A stretch of DNA of 54,944 bases, taken from the NCBI GenBank assembly GCA_964586175.1, contig CAZPGL010000009.1, positions 1 through 54,944 of the forward strand. Direction: 5' to 3'. Position 1 is the stretch's first letter, and each line of letters opens with the position of its first letter. This document shows positions 16,452 to 25,186 of this stretch, one piece after another. The DNA is from CAZPGL01 sp964586175. GTDB lineage: Bacteria > Actinomycetota > Acidimicrobiia > Acidimicrobiales > MedAcidi-G1. The notes under the pieces are model-generated. The model was not told the origin of the DNA. It saw only the letters and a program-made list of their open reading frames with translations, and ran no database searches. The translations under genes were made by a program, and so were the position numbers.

Positions 16452-18518
16452 TCAGCCGTCGAGCGTGGCCGGCAGCGGTTCGGCGTGCAGCACGGCAACC
16501 CGCTTGGTCGCCCGGGTGAGCGCCACGTACAGCGCCCGCAGACCCTGAGCCTGTTCCCGCACGATGCGGGCCGGCTCGACCACGACGGCGGCATCGACCT
16601 CGAGGCCCTTCACCAGCGTCACCGGCACCACGGCGATCGGGGCGTCCAGCCCCCGCCGGGTCGCCCGCCCGAACTCGATCCCGGCCGCCTCGAGGGTCGC
16701 CTCGACGTCAGCCACCTGGGATGCAGCGACGACCACCGCCAAGTTGCCGCCATCGACGGCCGCCGACTCCTCGACGACCACCCGGGCCAGATCAGCCAGC
16801 AGATCACCGGCCGGCACCGCCACCAGCCGTGGCGGATCACCGTCGCCGCGCACCGAACGGGGCGGGGTCAGCCCCGGGGCCGCCTCGACGAGCACCCTGG
16901 CGGCCACCTCCATGAGCGGAGCCGGGATGCGGTAACCGATGGTGAGCTCATGGCGCTGCACCGGACGGTTGTCGGGCAGATGGTCGAGGATGCTGTCCCA
17001 GTCGTCATGGGCCCACGCGCCGGTGGCCTGGGCGATGTCGCCCACCACCGTCATCGACCCGTTCAACGAGCGGCGCTCCAGCATGCGCAGATCCATCGGC
17101 GACAGGTCCTGGATCTCGTCAACGACGATGTGCCCGTAGGTCCGCACGGCGTCGACGGTCCGCCGACCCGGACGGGCTCCCAAGGCCGCCCGGGCCTCGT
17201 CAAGCACCGGTGCATCGGATGCCGACCACCGCACGTCCTCGGGGACCGCGGCCCGCGGCCGGTACAGGGCGTCGACCTCGGCGTCGGACAGCCCCGGATC
17301 GGCAGCCCGGATCAGAGCCCGGGAACCCAGACAGTCGTTGAGCAACTGGGCCGGGGTGAGCACCGGCCACATCCACTCCAGCGCCTCCCGCACCTCGATC
17401 TCGCCCCGCAGACGCTCACGCAGTCCCTCGGGATCCAGGTCGTCGCGGGAGCTGGCTGCCAGAGCGGCGAAGAACTCGGCCTCGACGAACTTGCGGGCCG
17501 CATTGTGGGTCCGATAACGGCGCCGGGCCTGCTCGACGATGCGGACGCTCTGCTCGACGGTGATCCCGAGCCAGCGCAGGCCGTGCCCGATGCGCACGTC
17601 ATCACGCAGCGGCTGCTGTCGGGTGCGGACGGCCCGGGCGACGAAACGCACCATCCGCAGGTCGCCCTTGAGCCGGGACACGGCCTCCGGATCACGGTGG
17701 TCGTCGACCCGCACCCCGCCGACCAGGTCGGCCAGCGAACCCAGCTCGACGCCGGCCTCGCCGAGCGACGGCAACACCTGCTCGATGTAGGCCAGGAACA
17801 GACGATTGGGGCCCACGACCAGCACGCCCTGACCATCAAGAGGGAACCGGTGGGTGTAGAGCAGGTAGGCCGCCCGATGGAGCGCCACCACGGTCTTGCC
17901 GGTACCCGGGCCGCCCTGCACGGCCAGCACACCGGACAGCGGTGCCCGGATGATGGCGTCCTGCTCGGCCTGGATGGTGCCCACGATGTCGCCGAGGCGG
18001 CCGGTGCGGGCCGTCTCCAGCGCGGCGATGAGCGCCCCCTCGCCCCGGAGACGTTGATCGTCGCCGTCACGGAAGCGCTCGATGTCGCCGAACAGCTCGT
18101 CCTCGAGACCCAGCAGGGTGCGACCCCGGCTGACGAAATGCCGGCGGCGCTGCAAGCCCATCGGTACCGGACCGGTGGCCCGGTAGAAGGCCTCGGCCAC
18201 CGGGGCCCGCCAGTCGACGACGACCGGTTCCTGATCCTCGTCCCACACCCCGACCCGGCCGATGTAGTAGCGGCCATCCCCGGAGTTGGCCTCCTGGTCG
18301 ATGCGGCCGAACACCAGGGCGGCATCGCCCAGCTCCAACTGGCCCAGACGCGACGCGACGGCGTCCCAGATGGCCTCACGCTCGAAACGGGCCTGGTTCG
18401 TGCCGCCGCGGCCGACCTCGACCATGCCGGTGAGCTCGAGGGCCCGCTCCCGGGCGGCGTCCAGGCATGTGTACGCCACGTCGACGTACGCCTGTTCCGC
18501 TTCGAGCTCGGGGTGCAT
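16452..18518 (-). CDS. helD: HelD-type SF1 helicase (RNA polymerase recycling factor)
   Basis: A 688-aa UvrD/Rep-like ATPase of the HelD class, which in Bacillus and mycobacteria releases stalled RNA polymerase. The N-terminal coiled-coil part (ELEAEQAYVDVAY) leads to VVDWRAPVAEAFYRA, typical of HelD. Walker A GGPGTGKT lies near residues 203-210, DEIQDLSPMDL is motif II, VVGDIAQATGAW motif III, and LVKGLEVDAAVV and LYVALTRATKRV motifs V-VI. The start ATG 18518 has GGAGGA 5 nt upstream. It is transcribed alone. Confidence 0.88.
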   Translation of the reverse strand: MHPELEAEQAYVDVAYTCLDAARERALELTGMVEVGRGGTNQARFEREAIWDAVASRLGQLELGDAALVFGRIDQEANSGDGRYYIGRVGVWDEDQEPVVVDWRAPVAEAFYRATGPVPMGLQRRRHFVSRGRTLLGLEDELFGDIERFRDGDDQRLRGEGALIAALETARTGRLGDIVGTIQAEQDAIIRAPLSGVLAVQGGPGTGKTVVALHRAAYLLYTHRFPLDGQGVLVVGPNRLFLAYIEQVLPSLGEAGVELGSLADLVGGVRVDDHRDPEAVSRLKGDLRMVRFVARAVRTRQQPLRDDVRIGHGLRWLGITVEQSVRIVEQARRRYRTHNAARKFVEAEFFAALAASSRDDLDPEGLRERLRGEIEVREALEWMWPVLTPAQLLNDCLGSRALIRAADPGLSDAEVDALYRPRAAVPEDVRWSASDAPVLDEARAALGARPGRRTVDAVRTYGHIVVDEIQDLSPMDLRMLERRSLNGSMTVVGDIAQATGAWAHDDWDSILDHLPDNRPVQRHELTIGYRIPAPLMEVAARVLVEAAPGLTPPRSVRGDGDPPRLVAVPAGDLLADLARVVVEESAAVDGGNLAVVVAASQVADVEATLEAAGIEFGRATRRGLDAPIAVVPVTLVKGLEVDAAVVVEPARIVREQAQGLRALYVALTRATKRVAVLHAEPLPATLDG

Positions 18519-18705
18519 CGGCGTCCTCCACGGGAGGGTCGAACGGTGGGTTGCTCGTGGGGCGACGGCTGCCCGGCACCCACGACGGCGAATTCGGCCG
18601 AAGAGCGAGTCTAGCGGGGCACCCGGCGTGCCCTACGGGGCCACCGGCCGGGGATCATCGCCTCCGGGCGTCGGTTTTGGCCCGCGACATGCGACGATGG
18701 CCGCC

Positions 18706-19689
18706 ATGATCACCGTCGGACTCGTGCTCAGCGCCGGAGGCATGTCCGGTGCCGCGCACCACGCCGGGGCCCTCGCTGGGCTGGCCGAAGCCACCGGCTG
18801 GGACCCCCGCCGGGCCGACGTCATCGTCGGCACCTCGGCCGGCTCCAGCACGGCGGTCACCCTGCGGGCCGGCCTGTCGGCCCCCGACCACGCCGCCTAC
18901 TACACGCACCGCCCCCTCTCCCCCGAGGGCCAGACACTGGCCGACCGGGTGACCACCCGCCTCGACCTCCCCGACCCGCCGGCCTCCGAGCACCGCCGCC
19001 CGGCCAACCCCCTGCTCATCGCACGGGGACTGTTCGGGCGGGGCCGTCCCCGACCCATCGTCGCCCTGGCCGGCGCCCTCCCCGAGGGCACCGTCGACGG
19101 CTCCTCGCTGGCCGCCCGGGCCGCCGAATCCCACCCCGGCCCGTGGCCCGACCTCCCCACCTGGATCTGCGCCGTCGACCTCGACTCGGGACGGCGCACG
19201 GTGTTCGGCCGCGACGACGTCGACGCCCCGTTCGGACTGGCCGTCCAGGCTTCGTCGGCCATACCCGGGTACTTCCGCCCGGTGGACATCGGCAGCCGGC
19301 GATTCGTCGACGGCGGCATCCACTCGAGCACCAACGCCGACCTCGTCGCCGGCCTCGGGCTGGACCTGGTGGTCGTCTGCTCGTCGATGACCGCCACCCG
19401 CGACGCATCCGGATGGCCCGGCAGCCCCCTGTCGAGGGCCTGGCACAGCCGCACCCTGTTCCGGGAGGTGCAGGCCATCCGGGCCCGCGGCACCAAGGTG
19501 CTGGTGCTCCAACCCACCGCAGCCGACATCGACCGCCGCTCCGACACCGACATGGACCCGGCCACCACCGACGTCTGCGACGCCGCCCGCCTGACCGCCA
19601 TGGCCCGGCTGGCCCACCCCGAATCGGCGGGGGCGCGAACCGTCCTGGAGCAGGCCGCCGCACCCGCGGTCGAGGACCCTGCCTCGTGA
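18706..19689 (+). CDS. patatin-like phospholipase
   Basis: A 327-aa patatin-fold serine hydrolase. GTSAGS gives nucleophile Ser44 and FVDGG gives the dyad Asp202. The usual GGG oxyanion motif appears as SAGGMSG. It is probably a cytosolic lysophospholipase or esterase; the lipid substrate is unknown. Two in-frame ATGs (18697, 18706) are possible; 18706 is preferred because a weak GACGAT hexamer lies 7 nt before it. Its TGA overlaps the hemE start as GTGA, so translation is probably coupled, although no functional link to haem is known. Confidence 0.88.
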   Translation: MITVGLVLSAGGMSGAAHHAGALAGLAEATGWDPRRADVIVGTSAGSSTAVTLRAGLSAPDHAAYYTHRPLSPEGQTLADRVTTRLDLPDPPASEHRRPANPLLIARGLFGRGRPRPIVALAGALPEGTVDGSSLAARAAESHPGPWPDLPTWICAVDLDSGRRTVFGRDDVDAPFGLAVQASSAIPGYFRPVDIGSRRFVDGGIHSSTNADLVAGLGLDLVVVCSSMTATRDASGWPGSPLSRAWHSRTLFREVQAIRARGTKVLVLQPTAADIDRRSDTDMDPATTDVCDAARLTAMARLAHPESAGARTVLEQAAAPAVEDPAS

Positions 19690-20729
19690 ACCCGCCCACC
19701 GACTCGTCGTTCCTCGCCGCCTGCCGGGGCGAACCCCACGACCGCACCCCGGTGTGGTTCATGCGTCAGGCCGGCCGGTCCCTGCCCGAATACCGGGCAA
19801 TCCGGGGATCGGGCAGCATCCTCGACGCCATCGCCGACCCCGAACTGTCGACCGAGATCACGCTCCAGCCGGTCCGCCGCTACGGCACCGACGCCGCCAT
19901 CCTCTATTCCGACATCGTGGTACCGGTGCACGCCATCGGTTTCGGCGTCGACGTGCGGCCCGGTGTCGGCCCGGTGGTCGAACGGCCCTTCGCCTCCCGG
20001 GCCGACCTCGACAGGCTGCGGCCCCTCGACCCCGAGGCCGACACGCCGTACGTCCTCGACACGGTGCGCAACCTGGTCGCCGAACTGGACGTGCCCCTCA
20101 TCGGGTTCGCCGGGGCCCCGTTCACCGTGGCGTCGTACCTCATCGAAGGTGCGCCGTCCCGCACCTACATCCGCACCAAGGCGCTCATGCACGGCGACCC
20201 CGACCTGTGGGAAGCACTCATGGACCGCCTGGTCGACCTTGCCGTCACGTCCATCCGCTCGCAGGTGGCGGCCGGCGCGTCGGCCGTCCAGCTGTTCGAC
20301 AGCTGGGCCGGCGCCCTCAGCCCCCCGGTCTACGAGCGGTATGTGCTGCCGGCCAGCCGCCGGGTGTTCGCCGCCCTCGCCGACCTCGACGTGCCGACCA
20401 TCCACTTCGGTGTCGGGACCGGCGAGATCCTGACCCTCATGGCCGACGCCGGACCCGACGTGGTCGGCGTCGACTGGCGGGTCCCCCTCGACGAGGCCCG
20501 CCGGCGTCTCGGGCCCGACGCCGTCCTGCAGGGCAACCTCGACCCGGTGGTGTGCTTCGCCCCACCCGACGTCGTCGCCGCCGAGGTCGACGACGTGCTG
20601 CGGCGCAACGGCGGCCATCCGGGACACGTGTTCAACCTGGGGCACGGCGTCATGCCCGACACCGACCCCGAGGTGCTCGAGCGCATCATCCAGCAGGTGC
20701 ACGACCACCGGCCCGCCGGGAGGACCTGA
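19686..20729 (+). CDS. hemE: uroporphyrinogen decarboxylase
   Basis: A 347-aa HemE that decarboxylates the four acetates of uroporphyrinogen III to coproporphyrinogen III in haem synthesis. TPVWFMRQAGRSLPEYRAIR (substrate-binding Arg residues) is at the N-terminus, with YSDIVVP, GFAGAPFTVASYLIEG and HFGVGTGEIL following and NLGHGVMPDTDPE near the end. Length is typical. The GTG at 19686 overlaps the patatin stop by 4 nt, and the TGA is one base before the hemY GTG. Clearly the first gene of a hemE-hemY unit. Confidence 0.97.
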   Translation: MNPPTDSSFLAACRGEPHDRTPVWFMRQAGRSLPEYRAIRGSGSILDAIADPELSTEITLQPVRRYGTDAAILYSDIVVPVHAIGFGVDVRPGVGPVVERPFASRADLDRLRPLDPEADTPYVLDTVRNLVAELDVPLIGFAGAPFTVASYLIEGAPSRTYIRTKALMHGDPDLWEALMDRLVDLAVTSIRSQVAAGASAVQLFDSWAGALSPPVYERYVLPASRRVFAALADLDVPTIHFGVGTGEILTLMADAGPDVVGVDWRVPLDEARRRLGPDAVLQGNLDPVVCFAPPDVVAAEVDDVLRRNGGHPGHVFNLGHGVMPDTDPEVLERIIQQVHDHRPAGRT

Positions 20730-20730
20730 C

Positions 20731-22098
20731 GTGACGAGCCGCCGGGTCGTGGTGGTCGGGGCCGGTATCACCGGTCTGGCCGCCGCCCACCGCCTGGTCG
20801 TCGACCGACCCGACCTCGACGTCGCCGTCCTCGAAGCCACCGAACGGGCCGGCGGCAAGCTGGTCACCAGCCCGTTCGCCGGACTCGACGTCGACGAAGG
20901 AGCCGACGCCTTCCTCGTGCGGGTCCCGTGGGCGGCCGAGCTGTGCGCCGAGTTGGGGCTGACCGACCGGCTCGTCGCCCCGGCAGCCCGCCGGGCCTCG
21001 CTGTGGCTGGACGACGCCCTGCGCCCCATTCCGACCCCCAACGTCCTCGGCGTACCCCTCGACCCGACGACCGTCGCCGACGGCCTGCTGCCCGCCGACG
21101 ACCTGACCCGGCTGGCCGGGAGCGGGCGACCCGACCAGCCCCTGCCAGACGGCGACCTGTCGGTCGGCCGTGTCATCCGGGCCTGCGCCGGCGACGCCGT
21201 GTTCGAACGCCTCGTCGACCCGCTGCTCGGCGGCGTCAACGCCGGCGACGCCGACCGGCTGAGCTGCACGGCCATGGCCCCCCAGCTCATGGACGCGGCC
21301 CGCCACCCCGACGGGCTGTTGGACCGCCTTCGACACCTCCAGCAACAGGCCGACCCGTCGGCGCCGGTGTTCAACGCCCACCCCGACGGCATGGTCGCCG
21401 TCGTCGACGCCCTGGTCGACCGCCTGGGAGACCGCCTCCACCTCGGCCGGGCCGCCACCCACCTGCACGCCGCACCCGGAGGCTGGACGGTCGACACCGA
21501 CACCGGGCCGGTCGACGCCGCAGCGGTCATCATGACCGTGCCCTCCTTCGCTGCCGCCGGCCTGGTCGCCGGCGTCCATCCACCGGCCGCCGCCGTGCTG
21601 ACCGACATCGAACATGCCTCGGTCGTGCTGACCACCCTGGCCTACCGGCGGTCCGACCTCACCGTCCCCGCCGACCAGAGCGGCTTCCTCGTGCCCAGAA
21701 CCGCGGGCCTCTTGATGACCGCCTGCTCGTTCGCCGGCTCCAAGTGGGCCCACCTGGATGCCGGCGACCACGTACTGCTGCGGGTCTCGGCCGGCCGATC
21801 CGACGACCTGCGCCACGTCACCCTCGACGACGACGACCTGATCGCAGGCCTGCGGGCCGACCTGGCGCTGACCCTGGGCGTCGAGGCCCCGCCCGTGGCG
21901 GCCCGCACCTCGCTGTGGCCCCGGTCGCTGGCCCAGTTCCCGGTCGGACACCCAGGACGCATGGCCGACCTGGCCGCCGACCTGGCCGACGCCGCCCCAG
22001 GGCTCATCGTCACCGGCGCCGACCACCACGGCGTGGGCATCCCGGCGTGTATCCGGTCCGGCAGCGACGCCGCGGCCCAGGTCAGCCAGATCACCTGA
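20731..22098 (+). CDS. hemY: HemY-type (copro)porphyrinogen oxidase
   Basis: A 455-aa FAD-dependent oxidase. The dinucleotide motif VVVVGAGITGLAAAHRL starts at residue 6, ERAGGK completes the FAD site, DEGADAFL follows, and VTGADHHGVGIPACIRSG is the C-terminal FAD motif. In actinobacteria HemY oxidises coproporphyrinogen III to coproporphyrin III (the coproporphyrin-dependent route), so CgoX activity is more likely than protoporphyrinogen oxidase activity (established for the group, inferred here). hemH/cpfC and hemQ are not in the window. The GTG start lies one base after the hemE stop. Confidence 0.93.
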   Translation: MTSRRVVVVGAGITGLAAAHRLVVDRPDLDVAVLEATERAGGKLVTSPFAGLDVDEGADAFLVRVPWAAELCAELGLTDRLVAPAARRASLWLDDALRPIPTPNVLGVPLDPTTVADGLLPADDLTRLAGSGRPDQPLPDGDLSVGRVIRACAGDAVFERLVDPLLGGVNAGDADRLSCTAMAPQLMDAARHPDGLLDRLRHLQQQADPSAPVFNAHPDGMVAVVDALVDRLGDRLHLGRAATHLHAAPGGWTVDTDTGPVDAAAVIMTVPSFAAAGLVAGVHPPAAAVLTDIEHASVVLTTLAYRRSDLTVPADQSGFLVPRTAGLLMTACSFAGSKWAHLDAGDHVLLRVSAGRSDDLRHVTLDDDDLIAGLRADLALTLGVEAPPVAARTSLWPRSLAQFPVGHPGRMADLAADLADAAPGLIVTGADHHGVGIPACIRSGSDAAAQVSQIT

Positions 22099-22116
22099 AA
22101 AACCCGGGAACCGGGT
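22098..22116. terminator. A5 tract plus hairpin after hemY
   Basis: AAAAA at 22098-22102 adjoins a 6-bp stem ACCCGG/CCGGGT (22102-22107, 22111-22116) with a GAA loop. Read on the minus strand the hairpin is followed by a T-run, like an intrinsic terminator, but no minus-strand gene runs into it. On the plus strand the T-run is missing. Confidence 0.3.
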
Positions 22117-22151
22117 GCGGGAACGCCCCACCAACGTGGTTCGATGGACCC

Positions 22152-22733
22152 ATGGCCCCCGAGACGACACCGGCGCGTGAATGGTCCGATGCCCGCCAGG
22201 GCTCCGGCACCGAACACCCCGAAGAACTGACGGGAGTCCCGTACCTGAGCGTCGATCGCACCTTCTGCTTCGCCGACCTCAGCGGCTTCACCAAGTTCAC
22301 CCGCGACCACGGACCGCTGGCCGCCGTCGACCGTCTGGAGGAGTTCCGTCGCATTTCCCGAAGCGTCGCCGCCCAGCGGGGGGTGCGGGTGGCCAAGTGG
22401 CTGGGTGACGGCGTGATGCTGGTCGGCACCGAACCCACCCCCACCATCGCCTGGGCCGGGCACGTCATCGCCCACTTCGCCGACGCCGGCTTCGCCGTGC
22501 GGGTCGGGGTCGTCACCGGCACCGCCCTGCTGTTCGAGGGCGACGACTACATCGGCGAGCCGGTCAACCTGGCCGCCAAACTATGCAGCGTCGCCGAACC
22601 AGGAGAGATCCTCGCCCACTGCGACGTCGACGACCTGCCGGGATGGCTCCAGGTGCTCGAGGACGTCGAGATCGAGATCCGGGGCGTCGGTCGCATCGAC
22701 GGCATCCAGCGTCTCGGCCCGACGCCGGTCTGA
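22152..22733 (+). CDS. class III adenylate/guanylate cyclase-like protein
   Basis: A 193-aa stand-alone cyclase-homology domain. FADLSGFTKFT carries the first metal Asp (42), KWLGDG has Lys82 and the second metal Asp (86), and DDYIGEPVNLAAKL has the adenine-selecting Asp and Asn139. The transition-state Arg normally found in VNxAAR is Lys143 here. It may be a weak or non-cyclising member that binds nucleotide. No transmembrane or other sensor domain is present. The ATG start at 22152 has neither a clear SD nor a TANNNT box. Lnt follows 8 nt downstream. Confidence 0.85.
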   Translation: MAPETTPAREWSDARQGSGTEHPEELTGVPYLSVDRTFCFADLSGFTKFTRDHGPLAAVDRLEEFRRISRSVAAQRGVRVAKWLGDGVMLVGTEPTPTIAWAGHVIAHFADAGFAVRVGVVTGTALLFEGDDYIGEPVNLAAKLCSVAEPGEILAHCDVDDLPGWLQVLEDVEIEIRGVGRIDGIQRLGPTPV

Positions 22734-22741
22734 GCCGGGTC

Positions 22742-24301
22742 GTGCCCCGGATGTCAGCCCGGACCGCGGCCCTGGTGACCGGGGCCGGGCTGGCCCTCGC
22801 CGCCGCCGTGCCCCCGTGGGGCTGGTGGCCGACGGCGTTCGTCGGCATGGCCCTCGTCGACCGCCTGCTCGCCGGCCAACCGGCCACCGTCCGGTTCCGG
22901 CGGGCCGCCGCGGTGACCGTCGTGTGGCTGCTCCCGGCGATGCTCTGGATGCTCGACCTCACCCCGCCCGGCTGGCTGATCGCCGTGGCGCTCCACGCCG
23001 TGTTCTTCGGCCTGGCCGCAGCCGCCGTTCCCGCAGGGCGGGGCCGTCGCCCCGCGCTCGTGGCCACCTGGACCGTCGCCGAGTTCGTGCGCTGGAGTTG
23101 GCCGTTTGGCGGGGTGCCACTGGCCACCCTCGCCCACGGGCAAGCCGCTGGACCCCTGGCCCCGGTGGTGCGGGTCGGCGGCCCACTGCTGCTCGTCGCC
23201 CTGGTGGTGGCGGTCGGCGTGGGGCTGAGCGCCCTGGCCGACGGCCGGCAGGCCGACCGGGCGTCGGTGTGGGCGGTGGTCGGGGCGACGTTGGCCGTGG
23301 TGGTGGCATCGGCGCTGTCCGCCGTAGCCCCGACCGGCCACGCCGTCGACGAACTGGACGTGGCCGTCGTGCAGGGCGGTGGCCCACAGCGCACCAGGGC
23401 CTCAACCACCGGGGCCGCCCGGGTGTTCGCCGCACAACTCGAAGCCGACGACCTCGTCGACCGGGCCGTCGACGTGGTGTTGTGGCCGGAGAACGTGGTG
23501 AATCCCGAGCCCGACCCGGGCGACGGGCCCCGCCTGGCCGACACCTTGTACCCGGACGACGCCCTCGACGCCCTGACCGCCGAGGCCCGTCGCCTCGACG
23601 CCGTGCTGATCCCCGGCTGGTTCCACGAGGACCCCGACGACTTGACCGCCAACGTGAACTACCAGACGGCCATCGAACCGTCGGGCGAGGTCGTGGACCG
23701 CTACGACAAAGTGCGCACGGTGCCGTTCGGCGAGTTCGTGCCCCTGCGTTCGCTGATCGACCCGTTCGCCCGCGGCATGTTGCCGGCCCGCGACACCAAG
23801 CCGGGATCCGACGAGGCCGTGCTACGGACATCGGCCGGCGACTTCGGGGTGGTCATCTCGTGGGAGGTGTTCTTCGAGCACCGGGCCCGCGACGCCGTGC
23901 GGGACGGCGCCGAGGTGCTGTTGAACCCCACCAACGGCGCCAGCTACTGGCTCACCATCCTGCAGGGCCAGCAGATCGCCTCGAGCCGCCTGCGGGCCAT
24001 CGAAACGGGCCGCTGGGTGCTGCAGGCCGCGCCGACCGGGTACAGCGCGGTGATCGACCCGGCGGGCCGGGTGCTCCAGCGCACCGGCGTGTCCGAACAG
24101 GCGGTGCTGCACGCCACCATCGAGCGCCGCCACGGCACCACGTGGCCGGTCCGGTTCGGCGTCTGGCCGATGCTGGCCGTGTGCCTCGTGCTGTTCGCCG
24201 CCGCCCGCTCCCCCCTACGCCGCCCAACCTGCAGCGCGGGGACAGGCCCCTTCCTGCAGGTTGCGTCCACGTCGGGACATCTCCCCTCAGGAGACGAGTA
24301 G
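22742..24301 (+). CDS. lnt: apolipoprotein N-acyltransferase-like protein, Cys-to-Ser in triad
   Basis: A 519-aa integral membrane protein with six or seven N-terminal helices (about 5-200), a nitrilase-fold domain (about 215-480) and a final helix. Lnt transfers a third acyl chain to the N-terminus of lipoproteins using a Glu-Lys-Cys triad. Here LWPEN gives Glu250 and YDKVRTVPFGEF gives Lys323, but the nucleophile position reads VVISWE, with Ser373 (TCG codon 23858-23860) instead of Cys. The last about 25 residues (from PTCSAG) are encoded by the palindrome 24225-24263 and run 15 nt into the convergent transposase gene. The start is the GTG at 22742; ATG 22751 is an alternative. Confidence 0.82.
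   Translation: MPRMSARTAALVTGAGLALAAAVPPWGWWPTAFVGMALVDRLLAGQPATVRFRRAAAVTVVWLLPAMLWMLDLTPPGWLIAVALHAVFFGLAAAAVPAGRGRRPALVATWTVAEFVRWSWPFGGVPLATLAHGQAAGPLAPVVRVGGPLLLVALVVAVGVGLSALADGRQADRASVWAVVGATLAVVVASALSAVAPTGHAVDELDVAVVQGGGPQRTRASTTGAARVFAAQLEADDLVDRAVDVVLWPENVVNPEPDPGDGPRLADTLYPDDALDALTAEARRLDAVLIPGWFHEDPDDLTANVNYQTAIEPSGEVVDRYDKVRTVPFGEFVPLRSLIDPFARGMLPARDTKPGSDEAVLRTSAGDFGVVISWEVFFEHRARDAVRDGAEVLLNPTNGASYWLTILQGQQIASSRLRAIETGRWVLQAAPTGYSAVIDPAGRVLQRTGVSEQAVLHATIERRHGTTWPVRFGVWPMLAVCLVLFAAARSPLRRPTCSAGTGPFLQVASTSGHLPSGDE
24225..24263. repeat. REP-like palindrome A
   Basis: A 10-bp arm CAACCTGCAG (24225-24234) is matched by CTGCAGGTTG (24254-24263). Inside is a second stem GGGG/CCCC with loop ACAGG, separated from the outer stem by 3-nt internal loops. 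It shares arms and core with palindrome B, in the opposite orientation of the core. It lies inside the lnt reading frame and just beyond the 3' end of the transposase gene. Confidence 0.8.
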
Positions 24302-25156
24302 GGAGCGCACCGCGTCGCGGCGCTGTCGGAAGCCAGCGTCGCCGCCGAGGCGGGCATTGGCTCGACTTCGTACCGAACTGACCGACGAGGGCCCGGCGAG
24401 GCCGTACCGGCTCGCCACACTCGCGTCCGGGACGGCGGCCAGTGTCGTGGCCAGCAGGATCGCCATTTCCCGCGCCCGGTTCCGAGCACCCTTCCGCGTC
24501 TCGGACACTCCGGAGAGGCCGACCCCGAAAACCTTCTGGACCGCGTCCTCGATCTCGACGATTCCGAGCCCCTCGATGACCTCATCGTCGAAGCACTCGA
24601 GATCGTCAAGTTCCGTCGCCTCGGCGTCCCGGTCGAGCCAGTCCCGGTAGTCGGTTCCGGCCGTGGCGAGCAGCCCCATCACCATGCCCCGCTCCAGCCA
24701 CGGCGGAACCGGGGCGTCACCGGTGTAGGCCCGGTGGCCCGACCAGCGGTATGAGTCGTGCGAGTCGGTGAGACCGTGGTGGACGGGGTTCCGATGCACG
24801 TATCTCACAACGGAGAGAAAGTAGGCGTCGTCATCGATGTGGCACGACGCGTACCTGGATCGGAACAACGGGCCGTCGAAACCGTGCCGCTTGTTGAACC
24901 GCTGCACGTAGACGGCCAACAGCCAGTGCATGGCGTCGGAGAGGTTGCGCTCCGGACAGTGCAAAACCACGTGGAAGTGGTTGCCGAGGAGACAGTAGGC
25001 GTGCACTTCGACGCCAAACCGCTCGCACGCCCCGCCGGCCAGGCCCAGGAACTCCTCGCGGTCACGATCGTTGAGGAAGATCGCCGACCGGCGCGCCCCG
25101 CGGTTGAATACGTGGTGCCATCGTCCGGATGCTTCGGTCCTCGGTCGTCGAGCCAT
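24287..25156 (-). CDS. REP-associated tyrosine transposase (RAYT, Y1 family)
   Basis: A 289-aa protein. The HUH motif is H60-F-H62 in LLGNHFHVVLH, and the nucleophile is Tyr119 in RYVHRNPV, the hallmark of IS200/IS605-like RAYTs. Y1 enzymes nick single-stranded DNA at hairpins through a 5'-phosphotyrosine link. The C-terminal about 80 residues (AREMAILLATTLAA...SRYGLAG...VSSVRSRANARL) look like the DnaA-type helix-turn-helix fused to some RAYTs. The start is ATG 25156 (MARRPRTEASG); a TTG at 25177 is in frame but not conserved. All catalytic residues are intact, so it may be active. Its end overlaps lnt by 15 nt. Confidence 0.9.
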   Translation of the reverse strand: MARRPRTEASGRWHHVFNRGARRSAIFLNDRDREEFLGLAGGACERFGVEVHAYCLLGNHFHVVLHCPERNLSDAMHWLLAVYVQRFNKRHGFDGPLFRSRYASCHIDDDAYFLSVVRYVHRNPVHHGLTDSHDSYRWSGHRAYTGDAPVPPWLERGMVMGLLATAGTDYRDWLDRDAEATELDDLECFDDEVIEGLGIVEIEDAVQKVFGVGLSGVSETRKGARNRAREMAILLATTLAAVPDASVASRYGLAGPSSVSSVRSRANARLGGDAGFRQRRDAVRSLLVS

Positions 25157-25186
25157 GGACCCACTCTGCCCAGCCAATGTGACATC

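Noticed and set aside
22102..22116. Intrinsic terminator for hemE-hemY
   Set aside because: The hairpin is real but the T-run is on the other strand's 3' side; listed only as a low-confidence element.
25157..25177. TTG start for the transposase at 25177
   Set aside because: The extra seven residues are not conserved in RAYTs and ATG 25156 begins the family sequence.
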